Assembly (NCBI RefSeq): GCF_025399195.1
Contig: NW_026252113.1
Span: forward strand, 1 to 64,000
From: Umbelopsis ramanniana AG
Lineage: Eukaryota; Mucoromycota; Umbelopsidomycetes; Umbelopsidales; Umbelopsidaceae
Direction: 5' to 3'
DNA: 64,000 bases
Position 1 is the stretch's first letter. Each line of letters begins with the position of its first letter. Positions 36,714 through 47,861 of the stretch are shown piece after piece. Both the position numbers and the translations under genes were made by a program. The notes beneath the pieces were generated by a model that was not told where the DNA came from, searched no databases, and saw nothing but the letters and a program-made list of their open reading frames with translations.

Positions 36714-37451
36714 CGAGTTAGAAATCCTTTTTGTATTTTCTTTCTGTCCCATTGCTTGCATCCTGTTTACTACTATCTCTCGCATTCCATGTTCTTTTCT
36801 CGGTCTCTTTTTTTTCTTTCTAATTTTTTTCCCTCTCTCTCTCTCAACTGTACTATTTTGTTTATCAGCGCACACTCACCCTATACACCCATCGTATCTT
36901 TTCTCTACCCTTTCTCAACCTATTTTTCAACCCATTTTTTTTTATTAAAAGGAAAAGAAAAAATACTACATAAACACACATCATATCTTAACGTGACGAC
37001 TCAAACAAGTCATTCACTGCATGCATTAAGCTTATCGCAAGATAAACCAAATGGTAGACCGTTTGATCTATATGGATATGTTCTTTCTCATTCTATACTA
37101 AATTACATGAACAATTTGTCCGCATTCCACCCCCCTTTCTAAGATGCTTTGCCCCGACGTCGCCGCTCAGAATTCTGGGTTGACCGAGGACATGTTTTCA
37201 GTAGTGTAACGTGATCTATCAATAGATATGTTCAGAACCAACCAATGTTGGCTATCAACCAATGAGAGGCCACAGTCTTCAAAGTCAACGGCATCGTTAG
37301 AGGTTTATAGCTGCGGGTTGACGACTACTGGGAAAAATTTCGCAGAATCACAATAAGTTTTCTTTGCTACTGGGACTCAGCTCATGTTTGAAAGCACACT
37401 CCAAAGGCACTAATCATCAGAAGTTATATTGCAAAGGAAATTCTGACTTAC
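36714..37451. other. 3' flank of the UBL gene and unassigned sequence
   Basis: T/C-rich 3' UTR, then sequence with a weak minus-strand open stretch ending at 37175 (DSQHWLVLNISIDRS...VNPEF then stop). That stretch could be the last exon of the tentative gene upstream at 37452-38073, but no splice combination is convincing. Confidence 0.3.
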
Positions 37452-38073
37452 TTGATTGAGGACATGGATGTTTCTAACCATACTAGCCATCCTTCTGTTT
37501 CCATGCAGCAAGCGCACCACAGTTCCGTTTTTGCGTCTTTTGTCCAGATCTCGCTCGCTCGCCCGCCCTTTGCACTAAACTTGGAAGAGACTTGAAAAGC
37601 ACATGTATAGGGCCTGTCACCCAAACATTGAGTGGGAACCTTCCAACTTGCTCGTGGTATATACGGTATATAGTAGAGAAGATGCATCCAGTTCAATTTT
37701 CTTGATGCAACCATACTCTACTGAACACGAACAATACGTCAAACCCTTTTGGGTGCAGTACCTCTTGTACTTTAGCCCGAACAGCAGGATTTTCCAGAGT
37801 TGTGTATCCAGCCTCCTAGGTAATGTCGTACGAACATTGGGAACTTTGCCATATGTTTTCACTAAGGTTGGGTGGGAAATCCGTTTGCATCCAACGATCC
37901 ACGTTCCTGAACATTGTTTTAGACCGACTTGTATCCCTCCCCCAACAATATTAAAAAATTGCTGATTAGTGAACAAGTGGTTAGAGCCGTCGCGAAAATG
38001 AAGAGAAGAGAGAAAGTGAGATGTACATGAACACTCCCCCCCGCTGCTCGCATTGCACGACACTCACCCTCAT
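37452..38073 (-). CDS. Tentative gene with a PH-domain-like C-terminal segment
   Basis: In-frame exons can be drawn at 38073-38068, 37961-37863, 37815-37762 and 37717-37452, with GT-AG introns of 92, 47 and 44 nt. The last exon reads LLYYIPYIPRASWKV..., GDRPYTCAFQVSSKF and TELWCACCMETEGWLVWLE, which resembles the second half of a PH domain (LYYY strand, FQI strand and C-terminal helix with Trp). The exon ends on a good donor (AAGTAAGT at 37453-37446), so at least one further exon is expected, perhaps the open stretch ending at 37175. Two of the introns are shorter than others in this window and the 6-nt first exon is doubtful. It may be a partial or decaying gene. Confidence 0.28.
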
Positions 38074-39706
38074 GGCTGGATAAGTCAGGTCAGCCCAGAT
38101 AGGTGAGTGTGATGGAGGTACAGAGTGCGGGGGCAAAAAGCGGGTGGTGGTCTGCGCACACTCTTGCTATCCATGGTCGATCTTGGCAGACGGAGCAGAG
38201 TAAGTCTGAAATTGCCTTATTCACTAGTTGGAGCTGACAATGTTGAGCCACTGTAAATGGTAATCAGCCGCTGTTGCCTGACTAGGGTGAGATTTTTCTT
38301 TCAGTCGTGGACTTTTGTCAGCATGGCATTCTTTTACAGCTACTGGATGTCATGTTCATCACCTACTATGGGTTACAAAATCCATCAATGTCATTTTTCC
38401 ATTGCATAATCCCTCGCTTCACTTTCTAGCAACAGTTCCGATTTCCCATCAAATGCAGGCTAACTAAACGCAAAGAGAAAAAAATCTAATTTAATTTTTT
38501 ATACTGCTAAGCAGAATTAATCCCCGCCACGACAATGAAAGTAAACATTGTGAAAGGATAAAGGGGTTTAGTACAATATACACGAACGCATATAGAAGAA
38601 TTTGGTTTGATTCCTTAGAACGAGGTGGCAACTGCAAGTAACAGCCATTTAATAAAGTAGTTGGGACGCATTCGAAACGAGTGATGGGATTCGGGTTACT
38701 TAGGTACTTAAAATAGCGGGGAGAGGTGTACACTGCCTTAATGATGTATTAGTCTAAAAAAGGGGTTATCTACCGTATGACAAGCCATTCCCCCAAATCG
38801 GTTCCAGCATCCACAAGCGTCATTGCGGAATTCAAAACCGAGTCGCGTGTAACGTTCGAGCACATCGTTAGACTGCTCATCAGCATATTCAGGTTTGAAG
38901 AGAAAAGGGAAGACGAGTGTATTGAAGGAGTTGGGAAGATAGGTAACGATCATGACAAGCCAGAGAGAAACGGGCGTGAAAAACATTCAGACCCAAACTT
39001 TGTAACTGAGAAACCCCCACTATTCACATATACAGTATAGCAAGGCACAATGTCACAGACTAAATACACTAGAGCTTCGCAGCACATCGTAAATCAATCC
39101 ACTTTCTGATCCATAGTGTTGGAATCCCCTCATGGTATCCACTAGCCATCACCCTCCATTGCATTTACAAAAGAACAATAATTGAAGCCACGGTTTCTAT
39201 AACCACACTAGACTACGCGCTAAGGAAGCCCAGAACCATAGTGAATGTATACAAGAGTGGGACAATCACATGGAATATAGTCGATGAGAGAGATGATATA
39301 ATGGTAGTTTCGGTGACGAAGGGTTTTAAAGAAAGTCACCCCCGAAGCGTCTACACTCAGCCAACAACCAGGGCATAGCCTGAAATCTTATATTTTGGGG
39401 GGAGCCCTCAGGAGATCAGTCAGTCCCGTCCAGGACCATCTCAATTATAATCCATGTATTGCATCGATCATCGTATATATAATTCCAGCTACTTCTCTCC
39501 ATCCGAAAAAGCTTCTTCTTTTTTTCTGCCCTCTTTCGCTCTCTCCTCTCTCTTCACGCTTCCTTTCTCGGGGATCATAGTTGTAGCACTCAATTAGGGA
39601 AAGTTGCCTTATACATCTGCCCTATACAACTGCCTCTCCCTGTTTCTCCCATCTTTCGTAACCGCCCGCCCCATCCCAGCCCTTTTAAGCCAGAAAGTAG
39701 CATACC
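38074..39706. other. Gene-poor region upstream of the first giant membrane protein
   Basis: 1.6 kb with only two overlapping opposite ORFs of 82-87 codons (38738-38986 minus, 38777-39040 plus), neither resembling a known family. The last 200 bp are pyrimidine-rich, like the 5' leader of the paralogue at 47862. No repeat or RNA gene was recognised. Confidence 0.45.
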
Positions 39707-42700
39707 ATGTCGGACGCAGCTTCCATCACTCCAGCCCGTAATAATGCTGCAGAGCAGCCACGGGATGGTGATAGCATTCATAGCAATGAGGCTGAAGAAT
39801 ACTATGAAAAACCACCCCAGAAAAAGCGATTCTACCGTCAAAAGAAATATTGGATTATTTGCGGTATCATCTCTACCATTGTTACCTTGGTCGTGATTCT
39901 ACTCATTATTTTTGTGTTCTTCCCAATGATTGCACAATTGATTATCAACAAATCCAATATCAGTGTCAACAGTGCTAACATAGCATTCACTCCACCCACC
40001 GATGGTACGGAGGTGACAAAGCGTCAAGAACCTGCTCCGTTTATGGCCAATGCCAACAACACTTTTTACATGAAGGTAATGCTCGTAACTTGAAGCTGAG
40101 CGCTCACTTGAAAATTATTGGCTGATCCCTTTTTTTTTTTCCACACTGGTAGATGGATGCTACGTTGGGAAATACGGGTCCATTCCCAGCCGATTTGGCT
40201 TTCACAAGCGCAATCGTTATTTCATACAACAGCACTGAACTTGGCCGTGTACACCTTCCTGGAGCTCATGTATCTGGCGGCCATGGTTCGCTGGTCTCCG
40301 AATCTCTGTTCAATATCACTAATTTGGATGCCTTTACCGCATTTACCAAAGATATGTTGGCGCTTGACAAATTCAAATGGAACTTGAAAGGCTCTGCTAC
40401 CATCAAGGCTCTTTCAAGAACGGCCAATGTCAATCTGGATAAGGATGTTGAAATTCCTGGTATGGGTGGATTCCCACAAGTCAAGATCACTTCCTTTGCT
40501 CTTCCTGGCGATGATCCTGCCGGAGGCATTCAAGTCTCTTTAGGAACAACCTTGACCAATCCATCCACAATTGGTGTCTACCTTGGTACCATTCAGCTGG
40601 CTATTGGCTATCAAGGTGTCTATCTTGGCCCTGTTCAAGCTTCCAATGTCAATTTGACCTCGGGTGATAACAATATCACGTTGAACGGCCGCTTGGTACC
40701 GCAAACTGATCCCAATAATCTGAACGTTGTGAGCGACTTGTTTACTCGCTATATCGCTGGTGAAATCTCCAATACAACAGCTTCTGGTGTTGCTGCTGCT
40801 CCTGACGGTGTTCATTCCATCTCTTGGCTCTCCGAAGGTTTCAAGACTGTCCAGCTTAATGTTGGATTAGCTGCTACTGAAAAGCTTCAGCTTATTCATG
40901 GTGTCAGTCTAGGTGACCTGGATTTGGTTTTCACCAATGAAACCGCTTATAGTCCAATTTCCACTGCTCCTCAGGTCACTGCTAACTTTAGCATTCCGTT
41001 TGGTTTCTCTCTGAACATCACTGAAGTTACCCAGAATATCACACTTGGTACCAACGCCACAGGTCCTATTGCACTCCTTTCTTCCGGATACTCCAATTCC
41101 ACTAGTAATCAGCAGACAGGTGTCCTCAGTTTTGGTCTCAGCAATGCTCCCCTTCAAGTCTATCCTGATAAGCATGAAGCTTTTAACACTTTCAACTACA
41201 ACTTGACTGCTTCCAATCTGTACTCCTTCAATGTCGCTGGTAATGCCTCTGTTGTTACCTCCACTCCTATTGGTGTGGTTAAGTTGACCGGTGTTCCTCT
41301 GAACGCCACAACTTCCTTGAATGGTCTCCAGTTCTTGAACAGCACTCCTACAGTTATCAACGGTATTGATGTCACTGGTGGTACTACAGACTACCTTATC
41401 ATGGCTATCAATGTTACCATGTTCAATCCTTCCAGTGTTCAAATCACGGCTGGTGATGTTAGCCTTCTGATGCAGTCTCAAGGTACTCAGCTTGGCACCG
41501 TCACACTCCCCAATTTGACCCTTTATCGTGGTACCAATAACGTCGTGGCTATTGCAAACTTCGACCCCAAGTCTACAACTGTTGGACAAAACTTGCTTAC
41601 CACTTTTGTGGGTGGTCAAGACAACACTGTTGGTATCGCTGGTGACGCCAATAGTACCATGATTCAGTCTCTGGCTTATGCTTTTGGCAACGTCAGCTTA
41701 TCGTCCAACCTTCCTGGTCTTAAGAGCAAGCTTATTCAATCTGCTGGCTTAACTGTTTACACCAACACTGTTCAAACCAATGTGGCCGGTACCACCGTCA
41801 CCATTGCCAACCCCTTCAGTGCTGGTCTCTCCATCACTCAAGTCAAGGCTGCTGTCACATACGCTGGAATGCCCGTGGGTAACATTGATGCTGATATCAG
41901 CAGCAACCCTATCGTTGTTGGAGGCAAGGCTACTGCCGCTTCCCCTGCTATTCCTATCACCATGAATTTGGAACCCGCTGCTGTTGCTCTCTTGCTCCGT
42001 ATGAATGCTCAAAGTGCGGGCTTGGATCTTCAACCTATTGATGCTCTGCTTACAATGGGTGGTTTCAATATTCAAGGACAAGAACAGGTCACTGGTTCCG
42101 CTTCTACTTTCAATGGTTTCAATATTTCTGACTTCGTTATCAAGGCTTTTGCCAACTTGCATGTTGATCTCCAGCTTTCTTCGGTCATCAACATTGGCCA
42201 ATACACTGATACCCTAGCTATCGTTCAGAACGACATCCCTACCAAGACAGATGATACCATCACTTACTTGATCCCTGTAGTTGGTCAACCCATTGTCCAG
42301 GCTATTATCAACCAAGCTGCTTTGACCTTCTCAAGTGCCATCCTTTCCAGCCCTACTGACAGTGGTTTCACCGTTCAACTCAATGGACAGCTCACTGGAA
42401 CTGGTCCGTTCGCTGCCACTATTATCTTCCCTGTTCCTCTCGATGTTGCTTGGAACGGTCAACAGATTGGTAAAGTCACCATGCCCAATATTCAAACTGT
42501 CGCTGACGTCGGTGCTACCTTCTCTGTGTCTGCCCAATTCCAAGTTGTCTCTGAATCTGCTATGGCTGACTTCACTGCCTATTTGTTGCTTGAGAAATCA
42601 TTTGTTTGGGACATTTCCTCCCCGGATGTTGCCGTCACTGCTCTTGATTACACTTTCACTAACCTCATCATGACAAAATCGGTAACTCTCCTTGGCATGG

Positions 42701-44909
42701 ATGGCCTCGTGAACGATGTTAAGATCAACTCCTTTGACTTGCCTTCAAATGACCCTGCTGGTGGCATTCATCTTGTTTTGGATACCACCATTTACAACCC
42801 TTCACAAGTTGGTGTCAACCTTCAAGGTCTTGGCTTTGAGGCCTTCTTTGGCTCAGTGGATCTCGGCCCTGTTGCTGGTACCAATGTTGTCCTTAACCCT
42901 CAAGCTTCCTCAAGTGTTCCAATGGCAGGTCGTCTTCAAGCTCAATCTAGTCAAGATGGTCTTAATGCTCTTCAAACCTTGTTTGACAACTATCTTGGTC
43001 ATAAGGAAACTCCTCTATCTGTTAAGGGTTCTTATGGTTCTGGTCCTTCTGGTCAAGTCAACTGGTTGTCTGAAGCCTTCCAGAAATTGACCATTGATAA
43101 CATCATGTTGCCAGGTGGCCCTGACAATTTGACTCTTATTCCTGCTGTGACCATCAAGCAATTTACCTTTGATTTCACCAAGGGCGCCTATGCTCCTGAT
43201 TCTAGCTCCAATGATATCGAAGCTCAGTTCAAGAATCCCTTTGGTTTCCCATTGTCGATCACTGGTCTCCAAGAATCCATTGACATTGGTACTTCCGGAC
43301 AGGATATGGCTACGCTTGCTCCTCCCTACAGTCCCGCCACAACCGATACGTCAACTGGTATCATCAAGACTGGTTTCGAACATGTTCCTTTCCAAGTTCA
43401 TGACGATGCTCATGAAGTGTTCAATCAATTCGTCAAGGGGCTTACTTTGACTTCTGGTGGTACTATGGAGCTCAAGGGAAATATCTCCAAGTCGGGTGTT
43501 TCTACAGCTGCTGGTGACTTCTTCCTCTCTGGAATTAGCTATGACGTTCAAAGCGCCATTCCAGGTATGTAAAAAATTTTCGTGAGAATGAAGTGATATA
43601 ATTTATCCACTCTATCATCTTATGCTGACCGCTCTGTTCAATAGGTTTCAATGACTTTGGACGTCAATTTTCTATCAACTCTGTTGATGTTACTGGTGCC
43701 ACTCCTCAGTACATCATCATTAAATTGACCATCTCGCTTACCAACCCGTCCTTCATTACTATCACCATTGGTGATATCTCATTTGATACCTATTACAATA
43801 ACGTCAACATTGGTCCTACTCTCTTGAACGACGTTACCATTCCTCCCGGTACTCAACAGTACCAAGCAGAGTTCCATCTGACACCAAGTGCCGCTTCAGC
43901 TACCACCGTGGCCGAGGTCCTTTCTGGCTATCTGCAAGGACAGGTGTTTGCTCTCACTGTCAAGGGCTCAGACAACTCGACCAGCATTGATTCTCTCAAG
44001 GAAGGTCTCGCTGGCGTCAGCCTTGCTGGTACCCTCACTGGCATCAATTCTAAATTGATCACAGGAGGTGTCGTCAAAGACTTGAACATTAACAGTTTCC
44101 CCAATATTGGAGCCAATACTTATATCACCATTCAGAACCCTCTGGATGTTGGTTTCTCCATTACTGCAATCCAGGCACAAATCTATTATCAAGGCACCAC
44201 TTACTTTGAACTTGCTTCCATTGATTGCACCCTTTCGTCGCCATTCACCATTCCTGCCAAGGGTACCGCCACCTCTGGTCCTATTCCTCTCACGTTCGTT
44301 GATCCCATCGCCCACTTGGGCGACATTCTCAAGATTTTAGTCTCCTCTTCTATTACCGTTGACATTAATCAAAACGCTACTGTCGTTGTTGGTGATGGCT
44401 TCAATGGAGTCTTGGCTTACTCTCAGAAGGGTGTCGTCATTCAGAACGAGATCTTGAGCAGCTCGCTCACTGGTCTTTTGAACCTTACTCAAGTTGCAAA
44501 TTCAAGTGCTATCGCTGCCGTTGCAAGTGTTGCCAAGAGTGATGTTTCTGCTGGTGTTGCTGTAGCTACCTCGGTTGTTGGAGATGTCACCTCTCTCGTT
44601 GGTGGAGTGGCCTCTGCGGTTGTTAGTGATGCTACTTCCGTGGTGGGCGATGTTACTTCCGTGGTTGGCGACGTTACTTCCATCGTTGGCGATGCCACAT
44701 CAGCCGTGGGTGGCGGTGTCAAGTCCCTTATTGGCGATGCCACATCTATTGTTGGCGACATCCTTCCTAAACCCACTTCCACCACCACCAAGGCCGCCGA
44801 CAATACACCCACTCCCACGCCGGCACCCAAAGTAAACGCAGCAAAACCCAAAACCACCACCACCACCACCACCACCACTTCCAAGCCTTGGCCCTTCAAT
44901 ATCTTATAA
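39707..44909 (+). CDS. Giant single-pass membrane protein, DUF3712/LEA-like repeats (paralogue A)
   Basis: Three exons (39707-40075, 40153-43564, 43645-44909) sum to 5046 nt, 1681 aa. A cytosolic N-terminus with a conserved basic patch (EKPPQKKRFYRQKKYW) precedes one transmembrane helix (about 49-73). A huge extracytoplasmic part rich in N-glycosylation sequons follows. It is built of beta-rich repeats with the recurring phrase NPS-x(2)-V/G, as in DUF3712 and LEA-14-like domains. A module of about 600 aa occurs twice: FALPGDDPAGGI...NGRLVPQ...SWLSEGF in the first half, FDLPSNDPAGGI...AGRLQAQ...NWLSEAF in the second. The tail has Val/Gly/Asp/Thr repeats and poly-Thr and ends KPWPFNIL. I infer a cell-surface or wall-spanning role. 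There is no GPI signal. A tandem paralogue starts at 47862 with PAM16 in between. Confidence 0.85.
44566..44765 (+). repeat. Short in-frame coding tandem repeat (VGDVTS-like units) in paralogue A
   Basis: Imperfect units of about 24 nt encoding variants of VVGDVTS, VVSDATS and VVGDATS run in tandem within the C-terminal part of the first giant protein. Paralogue B lacks them. They probably arose by replication slippage after the duplication and lengthen the stalk before the terminal motif. Confidence 0.75.
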
Positions 44910-45695
44910 GCGCCTACTACTCCTCCAACCTGCCATTAAAAAAAACCATGAAACGAGTAGGTTCTTAATTATATTTTTCCTTCTTCTGCGCTTTTGCTTG
45001 TTATCATTATTCTCCACATTTTTGCCTCATTATTCTTTTATATCGTTTATTATCCCTTTATCTTTGTTATTATCATACTTGTTACGATGGTGTATTTCTA
45101 TCTACTTACACGTAGTTTTTATTTTGTTTGCAACCAAGTTTTCTATGTATGGCAGTTTTCATTGGTACATAATGTATTTACACCAATGGAACGAAAAAAA
45201 GTTTGAACAATACGCATCTCTCCACTCCTTTCATCTCCACTCCTTTTTAAAAACGCTGTTGGTCGTCCTTTTTCTTCCATTTACCAATGTCAATTATGTT
45301 ATGGTCCATAATAAAGAAAAAGTGTTATATTATTGTATTCTGACGTTCCTGTGCATGGTGTCCACTGTCATGGAAGGCACCGATTCCATTGTATTTCCAC
45401 GTTTCATTCCACCATTGTTTGTTTTGTCAATGCCATTCTGAAACCCTTACAATTATACTCTCATTGGTGAGCCAGCCACGCTACTATGATTCTCAGGCAT
45501 ACAAACATTGGGAAAAGCGAGAGCTTTAATTGGTTGTAGGAAAAAGAAAAATTTCCATAGGTTTCTATATTTTGCAGGTGGATGGGGGGCGGTAAGGCAA
45601 ATTCAGCAACAGGTTGTGTCTCTATTACATATGAACAATGGTGGTGGAGTGAATTAGATATATGGCATGGTGTAGAATGGGTGGAGTATGACGCT
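44910..45695. other. Convergent 3' region between paralogue A and PAM16
   Basis: 786 bp, strongly T-rich at first. Small ORFs only, including one plus ORF of 147 codons (44998-45441) rich in Phe, Ile and Leu that reflects the T-rich composition. Nothing recognised. Confidence 0.5.
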
Positions 45696-46388
45696 TTACT
45701 GAGATGGTTGGTCATTGTTCGATGCTTTTGCTGCCTCGCCTTCTGCCTTTTCCTTGAGTTTTTCTGCTCGCTCCAATTCGAATCTCTCCTTTGCTCTGAC
45801 CACCTTCGACTGAATATAGAATGACCCGCCAGCGGATGAGTCGTTGCATTTGAACATATGGTCATAGTGCTAAAAGCAGAGAGAATGAACGGTTAGTCAA
45901 GAGCAAACAGTGCCGTTTGAGAAAGAGTAGCCTTCAGAGCTACAGCGGTGGTATCGACCACCCTGCCATCTCACATGCGATACGTACCTTAGCAACCTCA
46001 GCCAACTCAGCTTCTCTATTGACATTCAAGATTTGACAAGCTTCGTCAATGGTCATGCCGGTCTGTCTAGTCAGGGCATCACCTGCCGAAGCCTTTGCGC
46101 CAGCTCTACCGGCCGCACCACCACCTTGTGCAGCATCTGATGGAAAAAATCAACAATGGTCAGGATCCAACCAAGCGAAATAAAATCATAGTGAGCATGT
46201 CTATAAATTGTAAGAATTACGTACTGGCTGCGGCTTGTTTATAAGCAGCGACGAATGCTCGTCCAACAACGGTTCCTACTGACACTAGAATTTGAGCAAT
46301 GAGACGTCCTGACTAGAAGATTGGAATAGACTTTAGCATAATAGACTGGGTTGGTTACAATGGGTTATTGGCAGGGCATGTTTACCAT
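45696..46388 (-). CDS. PAM16: Pam16/Tim16, J-like subunit of the mitochondrial import motor
   Basis: Four exons (46388-46386, 46312-46225, 46136-45988, 45869-45696) sum to 414 nt, 137 aa, as in human MAGMAS and yeast Pam16. After the short hydrophobic N-terminus ([21 protein letters not shown]) comes a Gly/Ala linker and the J-like domain: [24 protein letters not shown], and [20 protein letters not shown]. The HPD motif of true J proteins is absent, as expected for Pam16. It pairs with Pam18 to regulate mtHsp70 at the TIM23 channel on the matrix side. The first coding exon consists of the ATG alone, followed by GTAAAC. The C-terminal tail is Lys/Glu/Ala rich. Confidence 0.94.
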
Positions 46389-47861
46389 TTTGTTCTGTTT
46401 TTTCTATAAAATGTTTTGAGAATTAAAAAAAACCGACAACGAAAAAACACCCAGGTTCGTTGTTTGCCGTGACTGTCATTTCCAAATCTCTTCCCTGCCT
46501 GTGTCATGGCTGATCCTACTGTGTCCTTCCCACCAAGCACGCAACTTTCATTCGGCCCGCCGTCCCCCTAACAAAAGAAAACCTTACTGTTTCAATAAAC
46601 CGTAATCTACAATATCGCTCGTCTAACTCGAACAACTTTCGCTTAAAAGCGCCACGTCTATTAATACTCTAACGTTGGCAATCAACATAAAAAGACTAGG
46701 AGGAATACATTCTTTCGTTTCCCGGCTTATCAACCTCATAATGGACCATCGATAATGTAGGGCAGACTAGACCGAAAAGGTGATGGAACCATGCTACAGG
46801 ATTAATTGACATAAGCAAAGTAAGTTTGATGGATAATTTTAGCTGTCGAACCGGTTCCAACAAGTATGGAAAAACGTCGTGAAAATAAAGAGCATGGGAA
46901 ATAATTATTTTTTTTTTCTCTCCAAGCATGCACTATCAGCTGCTTAAGCGGTGGCTGTCGAACCGTGGTTAACTGTGGATGATGTAGGGCAATTAATTTC
47001 TGTGCGACTCTATTTGAGCACAATTCCCTCTCCTCCCCAGTAGCATGTGCACTAAAGTTGACAGATGCAAAGCTTATAAGCAGGACAGAAGACAGAAGTT
47101 TGGAAAAAGCACAAAGCAACGAGTGAAATACTGCTCAGACAGGTTCAGATTCAGTTATGTGGGGGAAGATCCGGGGAAGGTGGAGGCATTGCCTGGGGCA
47201 ATCATTGCAGTGGAAACCGATTAACATATGCTTGTCTGCTCAGCTGTGAAAACCATCAGATCTCGATGCATTTATTAGATATTTACTGTAGCACGGACAC
47301 TGGTGGCGTGTGATGTACAGCCTGCCTGCTGCCAAATGGCTAATCTAACTGAGCGATTCTTTCAGGTTACGTTGCAGCGATAAGTGATGCTTATCCAACC
47401 CTCACATGGAAATAATGCGCTCTTCAACATCCAATGCGACGTTCATTCCAATCCGGGGTATGCCCTACCCCGGAGCTTTCTGGTGCCTCCTCCGCCTACA
47501 CTCCGCTTTTAACAAGCTGTTCCCTTTATGAGTAGAAAAAATATGACTAGAGAGATTTGAATTTGAATATTCTAAAACCGATCGTCTTTGTACCATCCTA
47601 ATGCTGTCTATATATAATAATGCATCCAATGGTGATCTCGTCCATCATTTTTTTCTTCTCTACTACCTTCATTCCCTCTCTTTACATTCCCTTTTGACTC
47701 TGTCATCTCATTGGATTGCCTTGTTGCGAAAAAGTTCTTTTTTTTTTTGTAACTGCCACGGGCTCCACACCATCCAATCTCCAGTCTTTCTGAAAGAGTC
47801 AATTATTCCCCTTTCCCCCAATATAAGAAACTAAATTTTTAACGACCTATAATCGATAATC
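46389..47861. other. Divergent intergenic region PAM16 / paralogue B
   Basis: 1.47 kb without a recognised gene; ORFs are at most 105 codons. It includes a perfect inverted repeat at 47452-47474 and a pyrimidine-rich leader just before the ATG of paralogue B. Confidence 0.5.
47452..47474. promoter_or_regulatory. Perfect inverted repeat TCCGGGGTA-n5-TACCCCGGA
   Basis: Two 9-nt arms (47452-47460 and 47466-47474) flank TGCCC, 388 bp upstream of the ATG of paralogue B. The arms contain CGGGG/CCCCG and CCGG half-sites of the kind read by C2H2 or Zn2Cys6 dimers. I do not see it upstream of paralogue A. A regulatory role is inference. Confidence 0.35.

Noticed and set aside
40903-41616. Possible bidirectional coding in the DUF3712-like genes
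   Set aside because: Open antisense frames follow from avoidance of TTA/CTA/TCA codons in the highly biased sense strand; starts and lengths are not conserved between paralogues.
44998-45441. 147-codon ORF downstream of paralogue A
   Set aside because: Phe/Ile/Leu-rich translation of a T-rich 3' UTR; no start context or domain.
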